DNA of 64,000 nt from Acanthococcus lagerstroemiae (GCA_031841125.1 CM063113.1:34927312-34991311); one strand, 5' to 3'. Counted from the stretch's first letter, positions 12,701 to 25,193 are shown. Translations and numbers: made by a program. The notes: generated by a model from the sequence alone, not told the origin.

Positions 12701-15700
12701 TCTCATTGATCTTAATCATTGCTGCGTCCTGCGTGACTGCAGTCTGCAGCCGCGTTGTTAACAGAAATTTTTATGGAAATTCTTGGTATACAAACGGGAA
12801 CGGAAAGACATGAAAATGCTCTCCCGTGGTTGCAGACGCGTCTGCAAACTGATGCACTAGCTTTCGTTACGGTTTTCGCTCAGGTATATCCAGTAGTAAA
12901 AGCATATGAAATGCTAAAAAAATTTCGAAGATAGAAAACGTTTCAAAATTTGACTATAACTCAGCCCTTTCAAGAATGAGAGTATGCAAATACATCTACA
13001 TAGTGTCAAGATAGGTTGCCTACTTACCCGGTGGAAGGTGTGTCATTGCAAAATAGTCTTCAAGATTTTGATTACAAAGTTTCTTCTACACTTTGGGACA
13101 ATTTTGAAGATTCAGGGGCGAAACTATAGGATGGGGGGTTAAAACAGGACCACCACTCCCCCCTCCAAATTATTTTGCAGTCGACAAATTTTGAAACTGT
13201 TCATTTGAATTTTTCATTTTTTATGGATGTTTGTTTGTTTGTTTCTTTTTCAATTAAGAAACATTTCGATAAAAAATCGGCAAACTTTTAATTTTTTTTA
13301 AATTCTGTCGAATTTTTAGTTTTCAAAAAATATTTGTCGGCAAATTTTTCTTCTTCATCTCCCCAAACTGAAAGTCACATTTTGTTTCTGAAAATGAAGT
13401 ACCCTGGACACCTGTCAGAGACTAATCAGTCACAAATCGAAGGTTTCAAGCTGAGTATCGAAAGTTATCTGAAAGATTGAAACAAAGCTGAAATGTGGAA
13501 GACATTTCGAAAATCTGAAAGTCGGTAGCAAACGTGGAATTTCCAATTTTAATGACTCTTCTGTTTTTACTAGATTCTCTGTTGATGTAGAGCCTGAAAT
13601 TTGAGAAAGTTGAACATTTTATGGAAATCTGAAAGTTGAAAGGAAAAGACTTTGCCAGTGTCACAAGCTGAATCCGTTAGCAAATGCTCTATTGTTTAAT
13701 TTACGGGCTTTGATCCGGGTGAATATAGGAGGGAAATTTAGTCTGGAACAAAAGTCAAAACGCCATGTGTCTTTTCCATAAGAATGAAAGGGAGCTTGTA
13801 GCACGGATTCCCCAGATCCAATCGACCTGAAACTTTGTAGATTTATTTATTTATTTTTGGATTTTATTGGAACCAATTTAAGAGACGAATCAGAGGAAAT
13901 TCAGGAAAATATACCACCAAGAGTAAATAACGACCACTTTTAATGACTAAAGGAAGTTGTGTGTTCCTCTCAAGTATTCCTAACATCCTTTCAACTTACC
14001 CTCCCAGACTAGGGTATGCTCATGTGCACAAATGTGAGTGTTTGGGGATAAGGTTCCAATCTGCATTGGCACGGACGAAACTATGGGGAGGGGGGGGGTG
14101 AAACACCCCAATAATTTGGCAGTCGACAAATTTTGAAACTGTTCATTCGAATTTTTCATTTTCTAAGAACTTTTGTTTGTTTATTATTATTTTTTTTTAA
14201 ACTAAAAAATATTTTAATTGAAAAATCGGCAAATTTTCAAATTTAAAAGAAATGTTGTCGGTGAATTTTTAGTTTTTACAAAATATTTGTCTGCAAATTT
14301 TCCTTCTCATCCCTCCCTCCTCCCTCCAACTGAAAGTCAAGTTTCGCCTCTGCCTAGATTAGACATTTTATTTGGTAACTTTCATTTGAAATCTGGTGTA
14401 ATCTTGGAAAATTTCTCACTGGTATATTTTTCAACCTTCCATCTGGAAACACTGACTGTAGAGGAGATAAACATTCGTTGCACCTAGAAAATGAATGATG
14501 AATGATGAATTTATATAACTACACGCTATCAATATTAAACCGTTTTTGAAATCCTCGAATCCTACAACTTCAGCGCGAAAAACATTTTTTGCAGACAAAA
14601 ATCTGATTACTTACATCTATTTATAGCCCATAAGAAACGGTAAAATGAAAAAAAATCTTCATTACCAACAGGCATTGGTGACTTTTGTTGAAACAAAATT
14701 TTCAGTAAAAAACTTGCTATTTTAATTATTTGCTTTCGAATTATGATAACACCACTAACATAACTGATACTAAGTCAAGAATATATGTAGATTGAATACT
14801 CCTCTTTTCAATAAGATGGAAACGAGCGCTGTAGCTTCATTAGTTCGGCCGGTAGAATACATGATAGTCGGAAAAACATAGTTACCTAAGTTACCCCTGA
14901 TTATTGGTAATATCAAATCAGACATCTATTCAGAGGCGCAACAACTGGGGGACACCTACTCAATCAACGTTTTAATTTAAAAACTAAATTAACTTTTTTT
15001 TTTTTTCTAATGATTGATAGGCATTATGCACATACTCTGAGAACCTACTCACAGTATAAGGTTGTTGCACCCCTGCATCTATTATTGTTTTGTTAGCTTA
15101 TTTTGTTAAGTGACCGAAAAATGTTTTACAGTCCCTCGCGGCTTAAATAAACTTTTGTACTTTCTGACATCTCGTTTGGAACGGGGGGGGGGGAGTCAAA
15201 TACAATTTTTGTATTTCAGTTCTCACCTTCCGTTTGTGCTACGTCAATTTCAGTATTTTTTCCCAAGTTTTGTAATATACTATCCATTAACAGTTTCCTA
15301 GTGTCGCTTTTTATGCGGCCATTATTGTAAATTAGTCTTTCACTGTGTACCAAAAATACCTATGTGTCTCACTATGTACTTTCATGGTATTTCTGGTTTT
15401 GTAATGTAAAGAATTTTTAAAAAGTGAAATAATTCAGGATTTGCCTCCAACAGATAAAAGAAGAAGCTCAATACTTATGTTTTAACTTGTTGCCGACTTC
15501 TTTGATGTATTTCTGGACAGCGAAATACTCGTATTAAATTGAAATTTCAGGAAAATTTACTTTTGATAAAAATTTACACGAACTAAAAAATTAAGGTACT
15601 TCCACTCAACCAAGAACGTTTGTATTGGGCTTGCAGGTGTTCTATCACGAGTGATATTACCAGTATTACCATCATTTAGAAATAATAATTTCTCCTCGAG

Positions 15701-18700
15701 TTATTCCGCCTGTCTAACTGTGTACCGCCCTCCCCTATGCTAACTCATCCCTCTTTCGTTTCATATACAAGTTCTTTTGTGTTTTTCGAGAAATAGATAC
15801 CTAACTCAGTAGAACCTCACAGAATTTTATATTAATAATTACATCCCCCTGGTCTTGGTTCTCAGTTAATTTCAACGTCACTTTTATGCATCCCACAATT
15901 TACTCATTTGCAGACGTTGAGTCTCTTCCCGGACCTAACCATTTACGAGAATTTGCTGGTCTTCGGATATTTCTTTTCAATGACAAAAGAACAGATTTTA
16001 TCTCGAGCTGATGAACTGCTGACTTTCTTAGACCTTCCATCTGGAGATCGCTATGTAAAAGCACTGAGGTGACTAAAATGTTTAATTTAGTTAATAACTT
16101 TTATTACAGCAATGAGAAGTTGTAATTAATTTAAATATATATTTTCTTTTAGTGGTGGTCAACAGAGACGAGTTTCATTAGCAGTAACATTCATCCACGA
16201 CCCTAAAATTTTAATTTTGGACGAGCCTACGGTGGGACTGGATATATATCTGGTTCAGTGGTAAGTGTATTTTACATTACATATGACTTCCAGTGAAATT
16301 GGAATTACAGTGCAGTCTCGCTAATCCGAACTTGACGAGACCGGACCCTGTCCGTACTAGTGAAAGTGCGGATTAAACGGGAAAAGCCTAAAAAATGCAT
16401 ATGAAATGTATACCATCTTTATTATTAAACAAATTTATTGCTGGATTTCACAGTTACTTGACCAAAGTACAATAACAGTCTGCAGAGGAAACAAAAATCT
16501 GAACAGAGGTCTAGTAAGAAACAACAACATTTTCGTGATCGGTAAACTTCGGTTGCGTGTACTGTACCCAGTTGTACTGCAACTTCTACAGCTGTTTTTC
16601 TTTTTCTTTTTTTCTGTAGGGCCGTCCGGATTAGCCGGAAGTCTGGATCATCGGAGCCCGGATTAGCGAGACTGCACTGTATTTTTCAAACTAAAGCACC
16701 GTAATGTCTCTTTTTTATACTTTTGGCAGACTTTTTGTTCCATGAAGAAGGATTAAAATAAGTTTGACGTAAATAGGTCGTGAGAGCAGACCATAAAACA
16801 TTTTATTAGATAGGTATCTAAATTTATTGTTCAAATCAAGGGCAAAACTTATTCTAATTCTCGATCTTATAATTATCTGTTTATAGCATCTGGGATCGTT
16901 TTACAGAACTGGTTCGTCAAGGGAAAACAATCATTTTCACCACTCAGTACAACCAAGAAGCAATGAGAGCCCATAAGGTGATGTGAAATTTGTAACCACA
17001 GAAATATTAGAAAAACTAGAAACAAGGGCGTGCATATTTTAAAGTGTATATACCTACGCACTAAATACAGTGGATTTCTGGGAAATGATCTCCTCTAATA
17101 TTGCCACTCATTCAAGACCTCATATCCCGCATCTATACATTCGAAATTTCTAAGAGATGGGTGTCGAAATACGAATGTATTGAGGAGCTTGGAACGTATA
17201 TGTTCATTATGAATACCTAGAAACAAGAATCTCCTATGTACGGGAAAATGAATTTTACAGGAGAGATACAAGACTGATTTCCTCGCCAGCTGAAAGATTT
17301 AAAAAGCTGGTTTTCACTAGCCACTTTGTCCTTGAATAGCAAGCTTAAAGTGGCTAGTGAAAACCAACCTTCTAAATCCTTCAGTTAGTGAGGAATCAAG
17401 CTCAAAGTAGTTAATGAAAACCAGCTTTCCAAATCTTTCAGTTGGTGAGGGAATCATTTTTTTGTCTCTCGTGTAAAATTCATTTTCGCGTACGTAGGGT
17501 GTTTCTATTTCTAGCTATCTATCTACTTGTTATAGGTCTGACCAAATAGATATTTTTTGTTTCAAAAATTGTAAACATAGTTTATTTTTTACCCGCATCT
17601 CCACAGATAGGTTTCATGCGAAAAGGCGTTCTTCTCGCCGAGGAGCAGCCACAAGCTCTCATTCAAAGACATAACTGCAATGATTTAGAAGAAGCTTTCC
17701 TTCTGCTGTGTCAAAAACAAGAAAATGAAGCTGTTAATTCTCGGAGAAAAAGAAAGGTATTGCTCGAATTAGCATATTTCTACAGTTACGGCTTAGTATA
17801 GTGTATATGAACAAACTTACTTCAGGACTTTACAAACTACTGAGTTATGTTGAAATGTTTGGGGGTGAGATTTCTTATGTGGCGTGTCTAGGAAATACTA
17901 AGGAACAACCAGATTTACTAGGACCGAGGTCCAGTGAGAATTTTGTTCCTCACCTCCAAAAAAGACTCATAACATCCCCCCCCCTATCCTTGTTCTTTCG
18001 AATCTTGTGGTTTTTTTTAGCTCACGACTTTCTCTAACTCTTTATTACTGCCAACGTCTCTCATCTACTCTTCTAAGCTCTAAGCCTTCTTGAGTCTTTT
18101 AAAAATTCTCACCTTTCAGGGGTCGCAGGTTTTCTTACTGACCCGATGCAATTTTTCCTTAGAATTTCATCTTAAAACTCACATCTTATATTTTTATGCT
18201 GTGCCGTGTACCTATAACTGTATAAACTATCGTAAATCAATTCTTTTTTAGATTTCTCGTCAGATTTCTCGTACGCTCCTAGGAAATCCAGAATCAACAA
18301 GGACCTTTTTCAAAGATGATGATAAAATGCTATCCAGTCAAAAACTAAAAGGAGTTTTGTACAAGAACTTTACCCAGTTGAAACGCAGCTACGCGTAAGA
18401 AATATAAGAATATTTTTGCTTTAGAAATTTACCCACGAGAATTGGCAGTATAGTATTCCTATAAGGTTCCTTTCTTAAAATATCGCGAAATGGATGTAGT
18501 CACGTTTTCAGTTTATTAGAATTGTGTTTGATTACTGCAGTAAATTAATACGTGTTTCGTCATTCAAAGGTATATTTTCATGGTGATAGTGCTGCCCTTG
18601 GAGTCCCTTTACTCATTCAACGCCGGCTATGGCCACAAGCCAGAAAACTTACACTTGGCAGTGGTGAACGACGAGATTCCTCTGGAAAATTGCAGCCCGT

Positions 18701-21700
18701 TGTTATACTCTGATTGCTTTTTGGATACGAACAGTTTGTCTTTAAGCTGTTTGTACGTAGATTTGATACGAAATAAGACTTATGAAATAGTGAGTATTTG
18801 CCAAGAGCAATCAATGATCCTACGTATAAAAATCTTTACTGTGCGTACTGGTGGAAGTTGTTGCACTACATGTGTATAAAGGGAGGAGAATTATGACTTT
18901 TCGAGGAGTCTGTACATCTGATTTTTTTACCGCCTCAACGTCATGGCAGACATGACATCAAAGACTCCCAGGGATAGAAAAACACCCTGTACAATATCTA
19001 AAGAGAATACTAATTTCTTCCTCGTATATTCACTGAAATGCTACAATTGTACGTAACAATGATAGTTATGGAGATAATGTACTTAACGCAGGACAAATAT
19101 GACAATACATCGGCAGCACTGGACAGTGTAAGAAAAAATAAAGCATGGGGTGTGTTATATTTTCCGGAAAATTATACCAGCTCGCTGATTCGCGCCATTA
19201 GTAATGGACGCTACGCCGTCGAAGAAGATTTTATTGGAGGCAGTGTGAAAGCATGGGTGGACTTGTCAGGTAACTCAAAAAAAAAGTTCAACATTATACG
19301 ACTCAAATCTACGAGCGTTGTCTGAATGCGTTCCGAAGGTAGTGGGAATTTCCTGTATTTTTGCAATCTCTGAGCTCGAACGAGCTCACAGAATGGTTAC
19401 TAGTTGTAGAAAATTATAATGACCCTCCTCTTCCCCTTGGGACTCTGAAAAAGAAACTACTCACCGCAAATAGAGGGCCGGAACTTAGTCTCCCCTTTTA
19501 CAATCCTCCCTCGCCCCCTCCCAAAAAAACAACAACTGAAAATGATAGGAGAGAAATAATGTTTCTGTGGCTCTGGTCGAATTGCGCCGAACAACGAAAA
19601 AGGTATAGGCTGAATTGCGCCCAGCAACAGAGAAGGTATAGATCGAATTGCACCGCGAACGATTCATTTTACCTCAAGAACGAGAATAGTATATTATGCA
19701 TTAAGGGAGAGAAGTGAACGATTCCTTCTCTCCTGTGGTGCATACGACGTTTTTTTATCATACACACCTAAAAAGTGTACTGAAGAAATCATAGGATTCT
19801 TCGCGTCAGTACTTTCTCTCCCGTTTTGGTTACTTTTGCTCCCGGTTAGGTTACTTTTTTTCCCGCATTCGGCATACAGCTTAAAAAGTCGCTCTTTACG
19901 ACTAATAATGTGTTACATAACGAACCACTGTTTAGGTGTGTATAATGAAAACGTTATTCTGTTATTCTGAAGATTGCCAATTTCTGTAGCGTCTTGCAGA
20001 TTATGAGACACATTCAAACATGTTCCATACATAGGTACATTACTTCATTGGTATCGCGATGTGCAAATAATAAATATCGGGATATGTGAATCATTGTCTG
20101 TAAGCTCGCACTAGTTAGTATTATTCATCGGTACGCTGGATACTTGTATGGCGATCCGCGTATCCTCGTCTGATTGTGAAAGGGCTCTTAGTCTCGAGTG
20201 AGCTGTTGATCATGATACTTTTCATTTTTTACTCGGGAAAATAGAAGTGCAGTGTGGTGTTAGTGAGAAAGGCAAGCCTGCAGTGATTTATAATGATTTC
20301 AAATTTCCGGAAGTTCCAATTAAAGATGAGACCTTTTATAAGTGGCGATGTACGATTAATACGACAGTCAAAAGTCAGCGTTCACATGCGAGGGAAAGTT
20401 TGCGAACAAGCGTAGCAAGTGAGCAATTCCCGAGTCATATAAACTCACTTTTGGCTATTGTTTTGTAAAATGCTTTTTACAATACGTGATCAGAAAGGAA
20501 AAACATTAACCGCTTTGTCTTGTTAAAAATGCAACTATGAAAAATTTACCATGTGCATTTTCCCAACTGAAAGGAAACCTACAGTTCTGAAAGCAAATAA
20601 CATCAGGAAGCAATGATTGCCATAATAACATCGTAATAACCTCCTCGATATTAGTCGGCCACTCTCGGCATCTGTCGGCATTCTTGGTGTCGCTTTGTCA
20701 TGTTGGTTGGTGAACGTGCCTGCATGTAAAAATGTGACTCATGTTTTTAGATTGAGGTTATGCTTGTGTTTGATTCGTTGATGAAAAGAACTGCTTTCCA
20801 CTGGCAAAACACTAAAGTAAGCGTCGTCTTTTTGATCATGTATTGTAAAAAGTACTTCACATGGCATAACTCGAAGTCTCGGACATTGGCTACACTCGCC
20901 TTAGGCTCGCCCCGCAAACTTGTCATCATAGGCACTTTTTTTTTTGGGGGGGGGGGGCTTTGCCCCCGAATGAAAACTTCGGAGGGGCAGCCCCCCCGAT
21001 ATTTTCAACTCAAAAATGGAGAAAGTACAACAAATTTTACCATCAATGTTTAAATTTAACAAAAAAAGAAGAAAGAGAAAACAAATAAGAATAAAATCGA
21101 TAATACCGAAATATCAGACACGTCTCAATAAAGTAATCAAAGAAAACACCGCGCTCTGACTGATTCTGCACCCCCCCCCCCTCCAAAAATTTTCCGTAAG
21201 TCGGCGCTTATGCTTGTCATATTATTTACGCTTATTCTGGCATTTTGAAGTCTGCATAAAGTGTGACGAGAAGAATGATTCTTCTATAAGGCTTTCCGAT
21301 TAATCGTTCACGGCGCAATTCGGCCCATCGTATGACTCGGAGTTGGCGCAATTCGGCCTATCTTTCCATGAGCAGTAGGCGCAATTCTACCTATATTTGG
21401 CGCAATTCCGCCGTTGTCGTTTCTGCATTACCTTCTAGATTATATGTACAGCTATTAGGAGATGAGAGACACATGCGCGACATTTATCTAATTCTTTCTT
21501 TTCATTTTCTACAAATAGATCAAGTCAGCGGTACTTTCGTTAAAACTGACATATTGGTTTCACTGAGGATGTTCTTAAGACAAGCTTACATCAATTGCGG
21601 ACTTAATCCCAAATTCGGAGATATACCTATTCATGTTAGTCGGCGAACAGTTTCATATTATAACGGAGAATAGTGTAGAAGATTAACTGAAACTGGTTAC

Positions 21701-24700
21701 TATTAAGTATCTCAAAGACCAAACCGTAGTATTTGTATTATTTTTTGTATGCAGTTTCAAGAACCTTTGTACCCGTCTGGAGTTGAAGAATCAGCTTATT
21801 TAGCTTCTGTGTCGCCTGCAGGATTATGCGTGTAAGTACGTGGAACATAAACTCAATCGAAAATCAGAAACACATATTATGATATTGTCACAGAAAAACC
21901 AGCTGCATAGTAACACGGGGTTTCATGGTCTTATTGTCATGTTTGGTATTATTCCTACTGAATCATGATCATTTGGGAATGGTAAATTCTTAGTTCTGCA
22001 TATCAGTATTTATCATTAGCCTGCACATCAGGGAAGGTAGGGGTACAGGAAATAGGAGATGTTGAGGTTCCAAATCATATTTGAACAGTCAGGTGCAGCT
22101 TGCAGGACCGCAGAGAGGAAGGGGTAACTGGGATACTTTGTCCAGGCTCCGTGAGCGCCTCTGAGAAGAGAAGATTCTCAACATTCTTTTCGCAAAAAAT
22201 CACGTATTCCTGACGGGTCCAGGAAGAAAGTATCTCTAATATATTTATGTTAACGGCAAATTGTGAAATTCAGACATTGTATGCAGTGACTAGGCCTGTA
22301 ATAAAGTGCCTACTCATTTTAGCCAAATTACAGAAACATTCACTATCGGCCTAGGAAATATTTTAAATGGCTACGTATTATATAAAATGACGAATAGGTG
22401 TCCGGCGAACTGTATAATATTACAAAATTTCAATAAAATGGACAATTTAAAATTAAAGTCAAAACGTAAACGAAATGAAAGGTTGACAAGTCAGAAAGTA
22501 GATGTGAGTATTAAAAAAGAAGTCGAAAAATCTTCACTGCTTGGTTCGGGGAATATGGCCAAAATGTTACCGAAACTGAATTTAGTGACCTTTGGAACTA
22601 ATTATTAAATATCCATATTAAACTTCACAAAATACTAGACCCTCCCCCCCCCCTCATTGCATGGGCCTCACTTCCAAATGTGGGGTAAATAAATGAAAGG
22701 AGGGAGGTGAATAAGCCCCATAAACGATATAACTTTGTGAAGTGGTTAAGTAGCCGAAGAAGATGATTATTACCTTCATAAGGTCTGTGCATCTGTGTTA
22801 AAAAGTAATAAGTCTTAACGTGAATATCTTGAATTCCATTTTAAGCAGTTCTAATCCGGATACAAGAAATGGCTAATAACCTTTTTAATGGGAAATTTGG
22901 TGTAAAATCTATTGCAAATAGAAAAACGGTAGCCTAATAGAGCAAGTTTCACGGGAAAATGTAAAAATTTTCAGATATAATTTGTACTGAAACTGATTTT
23001 ATGAACACCCTGTTGAACCGATTCCGACCATTTCTGAGGTTATCACAGCTGCCCTCCATTATTACCTACTGGTACCATTTTTCTGTCTATCTCCAGTCGT
23101 GAGAAGAAAAAAAATTCAAAGATAGAAAACTTTTCAAAATTTGACCATAACTCAGTCCCATCAAAAGTAAAAGTAGGCAAACATGTCGACATGTTGTCAG
23201 GGTAGGTTGCCTACTTATCAGATGGAAGGGGGTTATTGCAAAAGAGACACCCTGTATTGCCGAAGTGGGTTTAGTCACTTTACAAAATAACTCTTCTTTT
23301 GTGAGTTACTTTATAAATTAACGGATTTCACAATTTGCCGCTAAGTGTTTGTCTGTGTGTTGGTTTGAGGTTGGTGGGTGAACTGTAAGAGCTGAGGTTT
23401 ATGCTTTCTGGATGTCTTCGTATGAATTCTGAATAGGTAATAAGATTAAAAAAATGTCGGTGCCCTTATTAGAAGGGGGCCACAAAATTTTGCCCCCTTT
23501 GGAACTCCTAATTTTTTTTCTCAACTTGGACGTTTTGGAAGTGTTTTGTATTGAATTTCTTCACAATATGTTGAAATTTGGTGGCTGCCTCCCTCCAGAA
23601 ATTATTACTGGACAGTAATCTCTAATCTGTAACATATATAAAAATGTTGGCCTATGCCCCTTTTCGGTGGATCCAGGTGCATTAGGGATATAGTATTTAC
23701 CCCTTTTGGCCATCATCGACTCTAAATTCAAAATTACACGCAACTCTGCCCGGGTTCACCCTTTCTTCCTGCTCTGTAGGGATGCTGATGGAGAGCGTCT
23801 GGCTTGGTGCTCACTGGTCTTCCTGGGGGTCAGTCTGCGTTCTCCGGGGTCTTCTGCCTGTGGTGGGTCTAGGGGTCTGCTAGTGAGATATAAAATAGTG
23901 GATTTTATTAGCAGATGAAGCCTTCAAATATTTATCTGTCCCTCAAAAACTCAGGGTGGCCCTTATAAGTTAAATATTCGGAATAATGTAAACTAAGACC
24001 TTTCTTTCTCTCTTTATTTGGAGTATATCTTCATTATCGCTTTCAGGTTATGTTAAATTTAAACAATGAAGAAGTTTCACGTGTGTTCAGACACTTAGTT
24101 TTCCTCATTTGGGTAGTCCTATGTAAATTTGTTATAATCGACTTGATAAATAGGCTGCGTTTTCCATTCCAGATTTTGCTTTTCATTTGCCATAGCAGCA
24201 GCCGCATTGGGCGGTGCAACCGAAAGATTGGAAGGAACTATGGATAGAATGTTGGTTGCAGGTATTTGTCCATCGAGTCATTGATTTATTTTTGTGTATG
24301 TTGTGTATCGAAATTGTTAATCAAATTAATATCAATTCGTGAATTGGGATTTCATTCGTAGGAGTTTCGCTGTACACATTTCTCGCTGGTTTCTTGATCA
24401 TCCAAATTCTTATAAATACTATACGAGGACTCATGCTGATGGCGGTCACGTACTTGGTCTTCGATAATCCACAAAGAGGCAATTACGTGACTTTGAACTG
24501 GTTGATGTTTGCTACTGGTGTATTAGGAACATTATGGGGTATGGTATAGAACTGAATTCTGGCATGGATTCATAGCTCGATATTCAATAACTTTGGTTCA
24601 GAATGGAAATTAGAAATAGAAAAATCACCTTAGTGATTATATACTCGAAATCCAACTCTGACTCTGGGTCGATTATAATTTCAACATGTTAATTACAAAC

Positions 24701-25193
24701 AATAAATAAGTTTGATTAATATTATTTTTCACTATAGGCATCACTCTCGCTATTATATGGGAAAACATAACGGTGGTAGTTTTGGCAGGACTCAGTGTTA
24801 CATTCATCTTCACTCTAACGACAGGTGAGTCAGCAGCTTACTTCATTCTTGAGAAACACGTGGAAGGATTTCAATCCTGCACTCGTTTTACTCATGCTCG
24901 CGTAGCTCACTGGACCAATATACATTTATAATATTTTGTAAATTGATAATATTACACTTTTAAAAATGATTTTAGGTCTGCTGTGGCCGATGGAAGGGCA
25001 ACATCCGATTTTGAAATCGGTTAATTGGATATTTCCTTTGACGTGGACTGTAAAAGCTAGCGAAGCGATTGCCTTCAGAAGTGACCCATTCACGAATACT
25101 ATAGTTTTGAAAGGATTCGGAGTGACGAGCGTATGGATTTTCGTATTTTTCTCGTTAATTAATTTCCTCGTCAAGTACAAAACCGATTTATGA
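9740..25193 (+). CDS. ABC transporter, subfamily H (ABCG23/ABCG20-like half transporter)
   Basis: A half transporter with the nucleotide-binding domain first and the membrane domain second. Exons: 9740-9882, 9964-10096, 15914-16068, 16153-16260, 16887-16977, 17607-17756, 18252-18394, 18570-18789, 19092-19269, 21519-21634, 21755-21831, 24173-24261, 24362-24538, 24738-24823, 24976-25193; all have GT donors, AG acceptors and matching phases. Visible motifs are Walker [10 protein letters not shown] (residues 53-61), Q-loop Gln92, signature LSGGQQRR (143-150) and Walker B ILILDEP (163-169). The membrane half (from about 306) has a large external loop and WPMEGQHP before the last helices, typical of arthropod ABCH. 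Members known from other insects help export cuticular lipids; here that role is inferred. Two oddities: the switch histidine is Gln200 (TTQYNQEA), and exon 14 carries a one-base deletion near 24780. The coding length is 2084 nt, one short of 695 codons. The start ATG is the first in frame. The last codon could differ if a weak donor at 25175 is used. Confidence 0.88.
10809..10841. repeat. 33-bp direct repeat, copy 1
   Basis: This 33-mer (core TTTATTTTTATTCCAGCCAT) recurs at 12667-12699 in the same orientation with one mismatch, 1.86 kb away in the same intron. It may mark the ends or fragments of one dispersed element. Confidence 0.6.
10900..11180. repeat. GAGGC-rich self-complementary segment
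   Basis: The block repeats GAGGCAAACCGAGGCCGAAC and its inverse (GTTCGGCCTCG, TTTGCCTCG) several times within 280 bp of intron 2, so the strands can fold back. GC content is well above its surroundings. It is non-coding and probably a remnant of a foldback element. Confidence 0.45.
11305..11960. mobile_element. DNA element with about 31-bp TIRs in ABCH intron 2
   Basis: The left end (AATCGGTTAGAAC..., 11305-11335) and the inverse of the right end (11930-11960) match at roughly 26 of 31 positions, including a shared AAGTCCA at the inner edge. The 656-bp interior has no recognisable transposase. The target duplication is unclear, so the superfamily is not assigned. Confidence 0.6.
12040..12185 (+). 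mobile_element. LINE reverse-transcriptase fragment
   Basis: The + strand reads [19 protein letters not shown] and then, about 15 residues later, [12 protein letters not shown]. These are the QGDPLSP and FADD regions of a LINE reverse transcriptase. The fragment has no intact flanks and is a short fossil in intron 2. Confidence 0.65.
12667..12699. repeat. 33-bp direct repeat, copy 2
   Basis: Second copy of the 33-mer at 10809-10841, with one mismatch. Confidence 0.6.
12906..13062. repeat. Dispersed repeat, copy A
   Basis: The block contains AAGATAGAAAAC, CAAAATTTGAC, ATAACTCAG and GGTTGCCTACTTA in a fixed order, followed by GGAAGG and ATTGCAAAA. The same ordered words recur at 23106-23250 in another intron of the same gene, so this is a diverged dispersed repeat family. 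Confidence 0.6.
13119..13390. repeat. About 270-bp dispersed repeat, copy 1
   Basis: It starts near GGGGCGAAACTATAGGATGG, includes GCAGTCGACAAATTTTGAAA and ATATTTGTCGGCAAATTTT, and ends near AACTGAAAGTCA. The same sequence, with point changes and small indels, recurs at 14070-14355 in the same orientation. It is non-coding and probably an old SINE-like or MITE family. Confidence 0.65.
14070..14355. repeat. About 280-bp dispersed repeat, copy 2
   Basis: Second copy of the repeat at 13119-13390, in the same intron and orientation. It differs by substitutions and by the length of its G and pyrimidine runs. Confidence 0.65.
14931..15075. mobile_element. hAT MITE, 145 bp, perfect 8-bp TSD
   Basis: The left end is CAGAGGCGCAACAAC and the right end is the inverse of CAGGGGTGCAACAAC. 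CATCTATT flanks both sides (14923-14930 and 15076-15083). The element lies in ABCH intron 2 and has no coding capacity. Confidence 0.88.
16308..16679. mobile_element. pogo/Tigger-type MITE with TA duplication
   Basis: The ends are perfect inverted copies of CAGTGCAGTCTCGCTAATCC, and the next base also matches. TA flanks both sides (16306-16307 and 16680-16681). Ends of the form CAGT...TC..TAATCCG and a TA target are typical of pogo/Tigger families. It is 372 bp and sits in ABCH intron 4. Confidence 0.85.
17208..17515. mobile_element. Foldback MITE in ABCH intron 5
   Basis: Nearly the whole 300 bp folds on itself. CTATGTACGGGAAAATGAAT near 17235 pairs with its inverse near 17490. The inner words CTGAAAGATTT and GGTTTTCACTAGCCACTTT (17300-17330) pair with the inverse copies at 17345-17395, and a third partial copy lies at 17400-17450. 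It is non-coding. Confidence 0.7.
20247..20468 (+). pseudogene. FLYWCH-like zinc-finger fragment
   Basis: The 73-residue frame contains [14 protein letters not shown] and, 12 residues later, YKWRCT. This spacing matches the F/Y...Y...WRC core of FLYWCH fingers. The expected downstream His pair and MULE transposase core are absent, so this is a remnant or the non-autonomous relic of a transposase. It depends on remote similarity read by eye. Confidence 0.4.
20927..21212. mobile_element. hAT MITE nested in the Mutator-like element
   Basis: The left end is CATAGGCACT and the right end is the inverse of CATAAGCGCC. CTTGTCAT flanks both sides exactly (20919-20926 and 21213-21220). It is 286 bp, with long G and C runs near the ends, and non-coding. 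Confidence 0.8.
22247..23343. mobile_element. Possible DNA element bounded by a 20-bp inverted repeat
   Basis: Near 22250 the sequence GGCAAATTGTGAAAT occurs, and its inverse occurs near 23323-23340. The 1.1-kb interior includes the second copy of the dispersed repeat (23106-23250) and an unrecognised 100-residue frame at 22306-22608. No clear target duplication was found. It lies in ABCH intron 11. Confidence 0.4.
23106..23250. repeat. Dispersed repeat, copy B
   Basis: It shares ordered words with 12906-13062 (AAGATAGAAAAC, CAAAATTTGAC, ATAACTCAG, GGTTGCCTACTTA, ATTGCAAAA) in the same orientation. Confidence 0.6.

Larger units (their letters stand above)
19568..21412. mobile_element. Probable Mutator-like element with GAATTGCGCC end repeats
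   Basis: The left end carries three spaced copies of GAATTGCGCC or GAATTGCACC (19578-19660) ending at GAACGATT. The right end carries at least four copies in inverted orientation (21308-21410) starting at AATCGTTC. Between them a + strand ORF (20247-20468) resembles a FLYWCH zinc finger, a domain common in Mutator-like transposases. A short shared word GTTTCTG lies outside each end, but a clean 9-bp duplication is not proven. A separate hAT MITE is nested inside. The element fills most of ABCH intron 9. Confidence 0.55.
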
